A stretch of DNA of 64,000 bases from Dysosmobacter welbionis (GTDB taxonomy: Bacteria; Bacillota; Clostridia; Oscillospirales; Oscillospiraceae): the NCBI RefSeq assembly GCF_005121165.3, contig NZ_CP034413.3, positions 2,418,001-2,482,000 of the forward strand. The letters run 5' to 3'. A program made the position numbers and the translations under genes. This document shows positions 1-10,848 of the stretch, one piece after another (the stretch's first letter is position 1; each line of letters begins with the position of its first letter). The notes below the pieces were generated by a model that was given only the letters and a program-made list of their open reading frames with translations, was not told the DNA's origin and ran no database searches.

Positions 1-848
1 GTGGTATTTTTGAAAGCACCATAAATCGCCGTTTTATTGATTGTGCCATTTGGCCGTACTTCACAGCTATACTCATATTTGGTGGGCATATTCTCCCATT
101 GGGAGGCAATCCACCAATCAAGTTCATTCAGTACGATATTCGATAGGAGCGGTGAGAGAATGCCTCCTTGTGGCGTTCCTTTTACTGGATGCTCAACCGT
201 TCCGTCTGGCATAATAATCGGTGCTTTTAACATCTCTCGGATGATGCACAATAGCTTTTTATCCCGTATACCCATATGCCAAATCTGCTGTATCAATTTT
301 GTGTGGTTGACATTATCAAAGAAACCCTTGATGTCTACATCGACCACAAAATATAACTTTTGCAGATTTATCATCTTGTAGCACTGTGCAATCGCATTCT
401 CGGCTGACCGGTTTGGGCGAAAGCCATTGCTCCGCTCATAAAATTTAGCTTCGCAAATTGGTTCCATTACCTGCAAAATACATTGCTGAACCAACCTACC
501 CACGATTGTCGGGATTCCAAGAGGACGCATTTTGCCATTGGGCTTTGGGATTTCTACCCGCTTGACAGGCTTTGGCTTATAGTACATTAGCTTTCTCTGC
601 ACGATACGGACATACTGCTCTACAGGAAGTTTTTCAATATCCCTGATAGTTTGCTTGTCTGTACCGGCTGTATAGCTGCCACCATTCCGCTTTATATTTC
701 GGTATGCCAGCCGGATATTTTCTTCGCTGCTGATTATGTCCATCAGCTTTGTAAAGATTTTACCTTGCTGGCTTTCCGCATACAGTCGGTCAAATACTGG
801 CTGCAAATCGTAGTATTCTGAGTGCCTTAGTTTCTTTTGCTTTGTCAT
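1..848 (-). CDS. Group II intron-encoded reverse transcriptase/maturase (partial)
   Basis: This is the N-terminal 282 residues or so of an intron-encoded protein that would make the intron's maturase and reverse transcriptase. It starts at ATG 848 after a GGGGGTG ribosome site. RT motifs are visible: VEIPKPNGKMRPLGIPT, the GFRPNRSAENAIAQC segment, DIKGFFDNVNHTKL, and GTPQGGILSPLLSNI. The catalytic YADD lies beyond the window. It is closely similar to the complete protein at 23422-25308 but clearly distinct, so the two introns are related and not recent copies of each other. Confidence 0.9.
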   Translation of the reverse strand, partial: MTKQKKLRHSEYYDLQPVFDRLYAESQQGKIFTKLMDIISSEENIRLAYRNIKRNGGSYTAGTDKQTIRDIEKLPVEQYVRIVQRKLMYYKPKPVKRVEIPKPNGKMRPLGIPTIVGRLVQQCILQVMEPICEAKFYERSNGFRPNRSAENAIAQCYKMINLQKLYFVVDVDIKGFFDNVNHTKLIQQIWHMGIRDKKLLCIIREMLKAPIIMPDGTVEHPVKGTPQGGILSPLLSNIVLNELDWWIASQWENMPTKYEYSCEVRPNGTINKTAIYGAFKNT

Positions 849-1559
849 AGGCAACACCCCCTCTGGGCTGTTTTTCTTTGTCATACTCGAAGCTATGAAT
901 GTTCTTACCTATAACTATTTTTTGTAATGACTGGTGGCTGTTGCTCCGCTCCCATTACAGGAGCATCTTTGCTCGTGCCACCACTTTCACAGCAATTAAA
1001 GGTGCTTATTTTCTTCGTCACCACCGCAATCATGCGTTATGCTGCTTCCCACGTTCCGATAATTCTATCTATACATATATACTTAGGTGCTTGCTCTGAG
1101 CCTGCCAGTCCAACAGTGCCTGTAACACTGTAAGGTGTTTCGTAACTGCCATTTCTACTAAACCTCGCTGGCTGCCGTTTTTCAGACCGGCGCACATTTC
1201 TATACGCTCCTCGGTTTAGACCCGTACATTCGTAAGTTCGTCAGGTATTTCTACCATTCTCACCATATATATTTTGTAGACCCCCGGCATATAGGTCACA
1301 GCCTCCACCTCTGGAGACCTTTCGTTTGCGTTGTATCACAGCCGCAATTACGGTGACTCTCTGCCGACTTCACCGAGCTTCAGACCGCATTTCTGCCGCC
1401 TGTCGGAGTATCAGAGTAGGCATTTCAGGGCGTTACCCCGTCATTCTACCTATCGAATTATCAGTTCTATAAAGCATAGTCCTGCGGCTCCTTTCAATCC
1501 ACAGAATATATTTTTAATGTGCTTTACGCCTAACCTTTTCAGTTAGGAACGTGTCGCAC
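1..1559 (-). mobile_element. Group II intron 1, 5' part (runs off window)
   Basis: The intron starts at 1559 on the minus strand with GTGCGACACGTTC, a typical group II 5' end shared with the intron at 23-26 kb. Positions 849-1559 are the non-coding 5' RNA domains, with no other gene visible there. The encoded reverse transcriptase fills 1-848 and continues past the window edge, so domains V-VI and the 3' splice site cannot be seen. The 5' exon is the ICE helicase gene, which it interrupts. Confidence 0.88.
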
Positions 1560-4500
1560 GACAGTCCAGGTCATGAAGTGCCACCAGACGGTCCTGCACA
1601 TTGGTGCCTGCGCCCATCTTGGCGGTGCTGCCCAAAAGGACACGAACCTGACCGGTACGGACTTTAGAGAACAGCTCCTTTTTCCGCACTTCGGTATTGG
1701 CTTCATGGATAAAAGCGATCTGGTCGGCAGGCATCCCCTGGGCAATGAGTTTCTGACGAATATCGTCATATACCGTAAAGACCGGTTCCTGCTCCGGCAG
1801 AGGCACAGCGCCTTCCAATGCGTGAAGCAGTGGATTATCCAGCGTTTTCGCCGCCTTGCTTGCAGGAGCTTTGGCCTGTGGTGTAGAAATGTCGCAGAAC
1901 ACCAGCTGGGTCAGCTTGTCAGCTTTGCCGTCCCGCCAGATCTGCATGATGTTGTCCACACACTGATTGACCTTTGTGCCAGGTTCGTCCGGCAGCATCT
2001 GGTTGACGATCCTCTGGTCAAGCCCCAGCTTACGGCCATCCGAGGTAATCTTGAGCATGTTATCCTGGGACGGGTCAACAGTTCCGCTGTGTACCAGCGA
2101 TGCACGCTCCGAAAGAGCTTTGACCATTTCCTGCTGATGTTCGGTAGGCTGCGCCACGATGTTGTGGTATTCCACTTCCGGGGTAGGCAGATTCAGCTGG
2201 TCGGCAGTCTTAATGTCGGCCACTTCTTTGAACAGGTTCATCAGCTCCGGCAGATTAAAGAACTTGCTGAATCTCGTTCTTGCCCGGTAGCCGGTGCCTT
2301 CCGGTGCCAGCTCCAATGCTGTGACGGTCTCCCCAAATCGGGAAGCCCAGCAGTCGAAGTGGGTCATGTTCAACTCTTGCAGACGTTCATACTGAAGGTA
2401 ACGCTGCATGGTGTAAAGCTCGGTCATGGAGTTGCTGACCGGGGTTCCGGTTGCAAAGATAACGCCACGGTTTCCGGTAATCTCGTCCATATAGCGGCAC
2501 TTGGCAAACATATCGGAGGATTTCTGCGCGTCCGATGTGGAAAGACCAGCCACATTCCGCATTTTTGTGTATAGAAACAGGTTTTTATAGTTGTGGGCCT
2601 CGTCCACAAACAACCGGTCCACACCCAGCTGCTCAAAAGTCACCACATCGTCTTTTCGCCCCTCGGCTTGCAGCTTTTCCAATCTGGCTTCCAGAGATTT
2701 GCGGGTGCGTTCCAGCTGCTTGACAGTAAAACGCTCGCCGCCGCTGGCCTGCACCTCTGCAATCCCCTCGGTGATCTCGTCGATCTGTTCATAGAGAAGC
2801 CTTTCCTGACGCTCCCGGCTGATGGGGATACGCTCAAACTGGCTGTGTCCCATGATGATGGCGTCGTAGTCACCGGTCGCAATACGGGCGCAGAACTTCT
2901 TGCGGTTATGGGTCTCAAAGTCCTTTTTGGTTGTGACTAAGATGTTGGCAGAAGGATAGAGGCGCAGAAACTCCGATGCCCACTGCTCAGTCAGGTGGTT
3001 GGGAACCACAAAGAGAGATTTCTGGCACAAGCCCAGGCGTTTGGCTTCCATCGCAGCGGCCACCATCTCAAAGGTTTTGCCCGCGCCTACTTCGTGTGCC
3101 AGCAGGGTATTTCCGCCATACAGCACATGGGCGATGGCACTTTTCTGGTGTTCCCGCAGGGTAATGGCCGGGTTCATGCCGCCAAAAGTGATATGGCTGC
3201 CATCATACTCGCGGGGACGGGTAGAGTTCATTTCTTCGTTATACTGGCGCACCAAAGTCTGGCGGCGCTCCGGGTCTCTCCAGATCCAGTCCCTAAAGGC
3301 TTCCCGGATAGCCTGCTGTTTTTGGGCAGCCAGAGTGGTCTCCTTGGCGTTTAGTACGCGGCGCTCTTTTCCGTCTGCGTCCTCTATGGTGTCATAGATA
3401 CGGACATCCCGCAGGTTTAAGGAATCCTCCAGAATCTTGTAGGCGTTGGCGCGGCTGGTTCCGTAGGTGGTATAAGCTGCCACATCGTTGTAGGATACAG
3501 AAGATTTCCCCTTGATCTGCCATTCAGCAGTAAAGGAGGAATAGTTGACCTCAATGCTGCGCTGGAGATAAAACGGGGTGTTGAAGGTCTCGTACATAAA
3601 CTGCTGGATGTACTCCTTGTCAATCCAGGTAGCGCCCAGACGCACCTCAATTTCCGACGCATCCAGGTCTTTGGGCTGGGCGGCGGTAAGAGCTTCCACA
3701 TTGACTGCAAAAGAAGGGTCCTGCTGTGCCGCCCGCTGCGCCTGACGCAGTTTGCGGCGTACATTGCCGGAAAGGTATTCATCAGCAGTCACATAATGGG
3801 GTGTGCCGTCCTGTTCCAGCTGTCCCGGCACACGGAAGATCACGCCTTGCAGTTCTCCGGCCAGTGCTTCTTTTGTTTTTCCGGTAAGCCGACTCATATA
3901 GCTCATATCTACGCAGGCTTTTTCCGAGATGGACACCGCCAGTGCTTCGCTTGCCGTATCCACAGTAGCCACTGCCTGATGGGGCTTGATGGTCCGTTTG
4001 GTGAACATGTCCGCCTTGCGCTCCAGCTTTCCGTCCTCGTCGATAACTTCCAGCGCACAGAGCAGGTAATAGGAAGAATCATCTGCATAGGCCAGCCGGT
4101 TTGCACGGTCGTTGATGAGACCGTATTTGGCAGAAAAGCTGTCATAGAGTCGGTTCAGTTCCGCCTGTTTTTGGGTAATGATGCTGTCTGGAACCGCTGC
4201 ATCCATCTGAAGGTCGATCAGTTCCTGCACACAATCACGCAGTCCCACAAGACCTTTCACACGGGCTTCGGCGGTAGCGTTGAGATCAGGGCACACCATG
4301 CGGCTGTTTTCCCGGTAGTACACCTGCCCGTCTACAATGGCATAAGAATAGTTCTTCACATTGGGGTCGGCAGGAATGGAGGTGTCAATGGCTTCGCCCT
4401 CGCCCAGCTCCGGCAGCTCTGCCTCCTGATAAGTGCCATGAATGTACTTCACAGCATCATGCAGCTGGTCGGAAAGCTCCAGTCCCTCGATAGGGTTCAC

Positions 4501-7491
4501 GGTGTAATCCATACCATGAGCAGTGCTTACCGGTTCCTGTCTGCCCAGCACCATTTCCGGGTGGTCGATAAAATACCGGTTGATGGCAAACCCATCCTCC
4601 GTTTGTCCGGTCTGAGTCCATTCCGGCGCGATGTCCAGCGGACGGTCCCGCTTTTGGAGAAAGATGATGTCCGATACCACCTCGGCACCGGCATTCTTTT
4701 TGAACGCGTCATTCGGCAGACGGATAGCTCCCAGCAGCTCGGCACGCTGGGCAAGATAGCGGCGCACGGTGGAATCCTTGGCGTCCATAGTATAGCGAGA
4801 GGTTACAAAAGCCACCACGCCGCCGGGACGCACCTGGTCCAGTGCTTTGGCGAAAAAGTAGTTGTGAATACTGAAATTTAGCTTGTTGTAGGCTTTGTCA
4901 TTGACCTGATACTGACCGAAAGGTACATTGCCGATGGCAAGGTCAAAGAAGTCACGCCTGTCGGTGGTCTCAAAGCCGCCTACTGTGATGTCTGCCTTGG
5001 GATAAAGCTGCTTTGCGATGCGCCCGGAAACCGGGTCCAACTCCACGCCGTACAGATGGCTGTTTCGCATTTTCTCCGGCAGCATACCAAAGAAATTGCC
5101 CACACCCATAGACGGCTCCAGAATATTTCCTGTCTCAAATCCCATACGGTCCACCGCTTCGTAGATGGCCTGAATGACCGTAGGGCTGGTGTAATGGGCG
5201 TTGAGGGTAGAGCTTCTGGCGGCGGCATATTCCTCCGGGGTCAGCAGTTCTTTTAGCTGGGCATACTCTAAAGCCCATACCGGTTTCTCCGGGTCAAACG
5301 CATCAGAGAGACCGCCCCAGCCCACATATCGAGAAAGAACCTCCTGCTGTTCGGGGCTTGCCTGCTGTCCGGCAGCTTCCAGCTCTTTCAGCAAACGAAT
5401 CGCATTGACATTTGCCTGGAACTTGGCTTTCGGACCGCCTTCGCCCAAATGCTCATCGGTAATGCGGAAGTTTTTTGCATTGCGGCGCAGGTTAGCCTTG
5501 TATTCCTCATAGGAGGCTTCCTCGGCAGCTTCGGCATTGGGGAAGGTCTGCCACTGGCCATTGACCTGAATGGAAACCGGGTGTTCGTCCAGCACTTCCT
5601 CAAAGGTTTTCTCCGGCTCTGTCACAGGCGCTGGTGGCTCCGGCTCCTCGATATGCAGTCGTTCCACCACCACATCATAAGGCAGATTGTTCTTATCGCC
5701 CGGATAGACGGCCATGGTCTCGGAATGGAAGGTCGGGGATTCGGCAGCCGGTTGGGGCTGTTCCTGTCCCAAACCGTCCTGCTGACGGGCGTACATCCCG
5801 CGCAGCAAAGGTGCAACCTCATCCCAGCGAAAATACAGCATAGCCAGACGCTTTTCCTCTGCATCCATGACTTCCAGTTCTATGCCCTGTGCCGTGGTAC
5901 GGTAATCGGCAATATCGCCGGTCTCCAGATTCAGTGTCTCGATCTCACCGGAATAGGCTCTGCTCAGCCAGTAGGCGATCTCGCTGTTGCTCCTGCCGGA
6001 TTGCAGCAGCGTGGAAACCTGTTTTTTATCTGCTTCATCCATCAGTCCATGAGCCAATACATCCCGCAAGTCCTGATCTGCCTTGTCCGGGTCAATAGGA
6101 AGAAACTCGGTATAGTAAGCATTGCGGCGGTCTGCCCGAAGCAGCTGCTCGAACTGTTCTTTGCGCTCTGCCCGGTAGATGGGATATACCATCCCGGTGG
6201 GCAGAAGCTGTACGGTGTCCTCCCGTAGCTCGGTGATCTGATAGGCGTCATCCTCGATATACACGGTATCGCCCACGGCATAAACCGGGGCGGCAGGATC
6301 ATAGGAGGTTCTTTGCGGAGTCGGGCGGCGAACTGCATCATATTCCTCATCGGAAATGGAAACCTCGGAAGTCTGTTCTGTCTCGGCAGCTGCGATCTGC
6401 TCGGCATCCGACATCACCTGTTGGATAAACGGGTCATTGTCCAGTTTTTCCGGGTCTGCCACCTGTCCGTTGACGATCCCTCTTTCCTCCAGGGCTTCCC
6501 GGATGGCGATAGGGTCGATGTCGTCAAAACGGTTCTGTTCTTCTTCGGTATAGAACCGGTCCTCCTGAATGAGCTGGGCAATCCGGCGCTGTACCTTCGG
6601 CCAGGGCAGCTGCGTTTCCTCCGGGCTGCCGGCACGGACAACGAACAGGCTGTTGCTGTTACTGCCGCCGTATTCCTGAGCCAGCCATGCGGCGGTATCT
6701 TTTTCTCTTGCATGGTCTTTCATATAGCGGACAACAGCGTGTTTACTCTCAATATTGCCGTTCCATGCACAAAGGGCGGTATCAATATCCTCCTGAGAAA
6801 GAGGGCGCAGACGCTCATGGAGCTTTGGATAGGTTTCGTCGATCACTTCCCGGTGCAGACGCTGACGGAACTCCGGCACATCGGAATAGAGCCGAATCAG
6901 CTCCATATCCTTAGAGCCAAGAACCGCACGGCGCACAGCGGCATTGCCCTCGATGACAGCATTTTCACGGTCGGAATGACCGCAGGCATTTCGATATGCC
7001 ACATCCTCAGATATGGCGGCAGTCACCACAGGCTTATACTGCTCAAACTGCTCCCGAAGGGTAGGCTTTGGCGTTTCTTCCTCTATCTCCGGCTGCTGGG
7101 CATGAATGGCATCTTCTTCTGCCAGATCCTTTTCAGCCTGGATCTTGTCATACTGCGCTTGTTCCTGTTCGGTAAGATAGCGGCCTTTCTGGACAAGTGA
7201 AGTAATGCGCTTGGCAACCTTTTCCCAGTTCAAGTGAACATCCGGGCAGTCCTGCTTTTTATAGTGCAGTCCTTTCCCATCGTGATCTTCGCCGCTGTGT
7301 GTTGCGCCGGACAGGGCATGAGAGCGTCCGCCAATGCCATACTCGTCTTTAAGGAATCTCACTTTTTCCTTATCCGTATGGTTTTCCATGAAGAACGCAT
7401 AGATACGGCCCTTTCCTCCGGCAAAACTGCTGCCGCCGGTCATGGCGGCGTCGATCTCATCCTCGGTAATGAAATGCTGGACGGTTGGCAC
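1560..7491 (-). pseudogene. ICE methylase/SNF2-helicase fusion, C-terminal part, frameshifted and intron-interrupted
   Basis: This is the larger part of the giant ICE protein that combines an N6-adenine methylase-like domain with an SF2/SNF2 helicase. The methylase region shows ILEPSMGVGNFFGMLP and a NVPFGQY motif in the NPPY position. The helicase shows a Walker A-like HEVGAGKTFEMV, VDEAH, ATGTPVSNS and LLGSTAKMGAGTNVQDRL. Its open frame begins near 7530 and is the continuation of the gene at 7440-9347, in a different frame. The coding sequence stops at LHDLDC, where relatives continue with PWRP (helicase motif VI). Exactly there intron 1 begins, so intron splicing would be needed to complete the gene. 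Its role in ICE transfer is not established; nucleic acid remodelling or anti-restriction are possibilities. Confidence 0.85.
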
Positions 7492-9347
7492 TTGGGAAAG
7501 ATCCGAAGAAAAGTTCTGCGTGGCAGGTCAAGATCCTTCAGGTTCTCCCAAATTTCCCTTGGCCTATGGTAATGAAAGCGCAACAGGTCACGGTCCTGCT
7601 GATAGGCAGTCCAGAAGGCGGCGTATTCTTCCTTGAGGGTCTGGCGGAAAGCCGGGTCACTCAGCTGCTCGGCAAGCCATGCAGTTTCTTCCGGGAACCC
7701 GGTTCTCTGAATACCGGACAGACAGGACAGATACCCGGAATCTCTGGCTTTATCGCTGAAATCGTGGTACAGATGCCAAAGTTTTTCTGCAAGGAGGGAG
7801 CGTTCATAGCCTGCCGCTTCTGCAAGCTCCACATTGGAGGCAAACTGGCCACTTTCCAAAAGTTCCCCGATGCGCTCTGCGGCACTCTCCCAGGAAATGA
7901 CCTGGGCAGACCTGTCATAACGGACAGACTTCCCGTGGGAAAGATGGATACCATCCTCGGCATACCATACGCTCACGCTGCCAAGGCCGTTGCCGCCGTG
8001 GTACAGCGTTTTCAGTATCTCGGCAATCTCAGCGGTGGTTTTCTGCTTTTCAAATGCTGCAACCACACGCTCCCTCTGACGATCTGTATTGCCTCCCAAA
8101 CGCAGCACATGGTCAATATCATTTTGGGCAAAAGAAAAAGCAGAGGATGTATGCGCTACATTCTCTGCTTCATCTATGGATTGGATCTGCTCCGCTTCGG
8201 AGAGGAACAGGTTTAGGGTCAGCTGTTGATAAGCTCCGCCATCAGGATTTCCTCGGCCTGAGCTTTGCAGGTGTTCATCAGCCCCACCCACTTCATGGGA
8301 TCGCTGGCTTTCAGTTCCTCGGTGGCTCCCGCTTCCTTCGCCAGCTGGGGCATCATCTGCTCCAGTCTGCTCTGGGCGGTCTCGTCGATCTCCAGAAGGT
8401 GCGGGTACAACTTCTCGCTCAGCAACATCTGGTTGTAGAGGATGGGACGATGTTCCTTCAGGTAGGTTTTCCTCATCCTGCCGTACTTGCCCAAGGGTTT
8501 CTCCGGCTGCTGGCTCAACTTCAGGTCGGGAATCAGATAGTCTCCGTTCTGGATATAGGTCATGGGATTGTTCATCTTGTTTGCTCCTTTCTTGGTTGGC
8601 TTCGCGCTCTGCATTTCGGACGGTAACGCCGATCTGCCGCAGCACCTGCTGGTTGATCTGGCTGACCGCTGTTCCCAGCGCCCCGATGGTGGACGGGGTA
8701 TTGAAATCAAAGATCGCCATGAAATCTTCGTGGTCGAAGTAGCGTTCCGGCTCCAGTCCACAGCGGGACATCAAAGCGTAAGTGATGCTGACGGTGGCGG
8801 CTGCCTTGAACTGCACTCCGATGTTATACTCATCATATTCCTCCAAAAAGGAACCGTCAACGATATAGAAGAAGTCCTGCTGATGCTCCGTCCAGTATTC
8901 CTCGGCCAGTTTTCCGGCTACCTCCGTGAGCTGTCCGGCAAGGTCATCACCGGAAACATCATAGGTGCGCTCCAGCATGGCCTGCACGGAATCCAGATGG
9001 CGCTCCTCCAACTGCCACAGCCAGGGAGTGCGGGAATGTTCACGGGTTCCGGTGTCGGAAATGTCAAAGACATAACGCAGGCGAGGTCTGTCCCCGGAAT
9101 CATCCACCAGAGCGATTCCCTTGGAACCGCGCCTTACATAACGGCCCATCTTTTCATTCCACAAATCGTACTCCGCACAGGCGGTGGCGTCCGGTCGCTG
9201 GGCATAGATCATCAGCTGCTCATGGAACGGGTACTTGTAAAGGCGGGAAGCAGTAGTGAGAAACCCTGCCCATTCCTGCCAGCTCCCCGTGAGCTGTGTT
9301 GCCACCTTGTCCGCCATCTGCGCATATAGTTCAGCTTTGGTTGGCAT
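7440..9347 (-). pseudogene. ICE methylase/helicase protein, N-terminal part (frameshifted)
   Basis: The start is ATG 9347 (MPTKAELYAQMADK) with GGAGGA upstream. The N-terminal 270 residues are a conserved LtrC-like/ArdC-like module (YKYPFHEQLMIYAQRPDA). Then follows a long polar, low-complexity linker (about residues 255-390) and a further conserved segment ending at REIWENLKDLDLPR. After that the frame runs into unrelated residues and stops at 7440. Restoring one base near 7521-7524 would join it to the downstream frame. The linker overlaps the tnpV gene read in another frame, which explains its odd composition. Confidence 0.82.
8219..8575 (-). CDS. tnpV: TnpV family protein, encoded inside the helicase gene
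   Basis: The 118-residue protein starts MNNPMTYIQNGDYLIPDLKL and contains KPLGKYGRMRKTYLKEHRP and WVGLMNTCKAQAEEI, the signature of the TnpV family first named in Tn4451-type transposons. The function is unknown. AAAGGAG lies eight bases before ATG 8575. The whole gene lies within the helicase gene at 7440-9347, same strand but another frame. The frame with family conservation is this one, and the helicase frame here is low complexity. It is therefore a true overlapping gene rather than a shadow. Confidence 0.82.
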   Translation of the reverse strand: MNNPMTYIQNGDYLIPDLKLSQQPEKPLGKYGRMRKTYLKEHRPILYNQMLLSEKLYPHLLEIDETAQSRLEQMMPQLAKEAGATEELKASDPMKWVGLMNTCKAQAEEILMAELINS

Positions 9348-9425
9348 AGTGTTCTGTCCTCCTTTCAATTTTGGGGTAAAAAGGCGGGGTGGCAGATCGC
9401 CACCCCATCCCTGCGGTTATGTTGT

Positions 9426-9641
9426 TTACTGGTCAAAATCCGGGTACAGCTCCAGTTCGGCAAACTTCTCATCGGTCATCGCACAGAGCTTCGTAAGGGC
9501 GCTGTCGGTCAACTCTCTCAGCTCCGTTTCCTCCGGCGAAAGCTCGCCGCGCATCTCACGCAAACTGTCAATCAGCCCGGTGCGGCTGCCGGTATTGTAA
9601 ATGCACATCAGGTTCATTTCCTCAAAAGTAAAGTTTCCCAT
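9426..9641 (-). CDS. Transposon-transfer assisting (TTRAP) family protein
   Basis: This small acidic protein of 71 residues starts MGNFTFEEMNLMCIYNTGSR and continues SLREMRGELSPEE and LCAMTDEKFAELELYPDFD. This matches the TTRAP family found in Tn1549-like ICEs. The molecular function is not known. The start at 9641 is chosen because AGGGAG precedes it at good spacing and it follows the stop of the YodL/DUF4316 gene by a single base. This indicates translational coupling. It sits just upstream of the giant helicase gene. Confidence 0.8.
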   Translation of the reverse strand: MGNFTFEEMNLMCIYNTGSRTGLIDSLREMRGELSPEETELRELTDSALTKLCAMTDEKFAELELYPDFDQ

Positions 9642-9642
9642 A

Positions 9643-10848
9643 TCAAATCTCCCTTTCCGCACTCTTTTTGGGTGCTGTCTTTTTGTGTTCTGCCTTGGGC
9701 TGGCTTTTCAGCTGCTCCATGACGGACTTTTTCTTTTCCCGTTCCTCCCGATGGGCAGCGGCAGCCAGATCCATCAGGGAAATGGGCTGACCGCTGCGGG
9801 CCTGCTGTTCCAGCTCTGCCACCGTAGGCTCTTTTGCGCCATTGTTGATGATACCGTCGATCATGCCGTAATCGTCCTCCACGTCCATCTCCGCATTTTT
9901 CAGCGGATTTTCCGGCAGGAATCCGGGGATCTGGGTAAAACCAACACTGTCACAGTAATGACAGGATACCTTACCATCCTGCTTGATCGCAACGATGTCG
10001 CTGACACTCATGGAGGGACTATGAAAGTCCACGGGCTTTTCCAGATTGAATTGCTGATAGAGTTTCTCCAACTGCTCCGGCACCGTGCCAGACGCACTTA
10101 GCGGAGCTGTGTAAATGAGGTCATAATTGCTGCGGTCTATGGAAATGTCATGGGACTTTAACCAATCCAGATTCATAAAGCGCACATTCTGCGGATCGTC
10201 ACGGCTCACCTGATAGATGGCAAAGCAATCTCTGTTCTGAGAGAGAAATGCCTGTTCGCGTTCCTGCTGATGTTCCTGACGCTCCATGACCTTTTCGTGG
10301 AACTGAGGGCTTTTCTCCCATTCCTCATGGTCCACACCGAAAAGACCGCCATGATCCATGATTTCCTGCGGGTCAAACACCATGCTCTCCGTATTGTCCT
10401 CATGCAGCACATAGACGGTCAAACCGGCGGCATCCAGTTCCAGCGCCCGTTCTCTGGTAACAGGGAGCATCCCATCATAGGAGTAGCCATATTCCTGCAT
10501 ATCCGGTGTGGAGACCTGCTCATCCGGCATGGGGTATTCATCCAGTGCCTGCTCCTGTGCCTCCGGCAACTGGGAAGAAGCAATCATCTGACTGGTCTCT
10601 GCCTGCATTTGCTGATAGGCCGCTTCCTGCAAGGTCTCAATCATGGACATAGGAGCGTGTCTGAGCGAAGTGCTGTCCAGATTGTTGTCATCACAAATCT
10701 GGAGAACTGCATTTTTGCGGGAAAGCTCCGGCATATCCAGCTGACCACCATCCAGCTCTTTCATGGATGCGGCATCGTAAAGGGTATAGTCCCATCCGCT
10801 GTCACAGGACTGGATATGAAGATAGGTGGCATCGTTGATCAGAAACAA
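9643..10848 (-). CDS. YodL/DUF4316 domain ICE protein
   Basis: The 401-residue protein is acidic and soluble with no membrane segment. The N-terminus (SGWDYTLYDAASMKELDGG) is YodL-like. A second YodL-like block lies around residues 200-260 (DCFAIYQVSRDDPQNVRFM). The C-terminal DUF4316 region ends in a basic Lys-rich tail. The start is TTG 10848 inside the last codons of the upstream CHC2-LtrC gene, with AGGAGG only a few bases upstream, so it is probably coupled. These domains recur in Tn1549-type elements, but their biochemical role is unknown. Confidence 0.75.
   Translation of the reverse strand: MFLINDATYLHIQSCDSGWDYTLYDAASMKELDGGQLDMPELSRKNAVLQICDDNNLDSTSLRHAPMSMIETLQEAAYQQMQAETSQMIASSQLPEAQEQALDEYPMPDEQVSTPDMQEYGYSYDGMLPVTRERALELDAAGLTVYVLHEDNTESMVFDPQEIMDHGGLFGVDHEEWEKSPQFHEKVMERQEHQQEREQAFLSQNRDCFAIYQVSRDDPQNVRFMNLDWLKSHDISIDRSNYDLIYTAPLSASGTVPEQLEKLYQQFNLEKPVDFHSPSMSVSDIVAIKQDGKVSCHYCDSVGFTQIPGFLPENPLKNAEMDVEDDYGMIDGIINNGAKEPTVAELEQQARSGQPISLMDLAAAAHREEREKKKSVMEQLKSQPKAEHKKTAPKKSAEREI

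Noticed and set aside
1573-2574. Plus-strand frame of 333 residues (and similar long plus-strand frames across the ICE)
   Set aside because: These lie opposite conserved minus-strand ICE genes, lack ribosome sites and show Cys/His/Leu-rich shadow composition.
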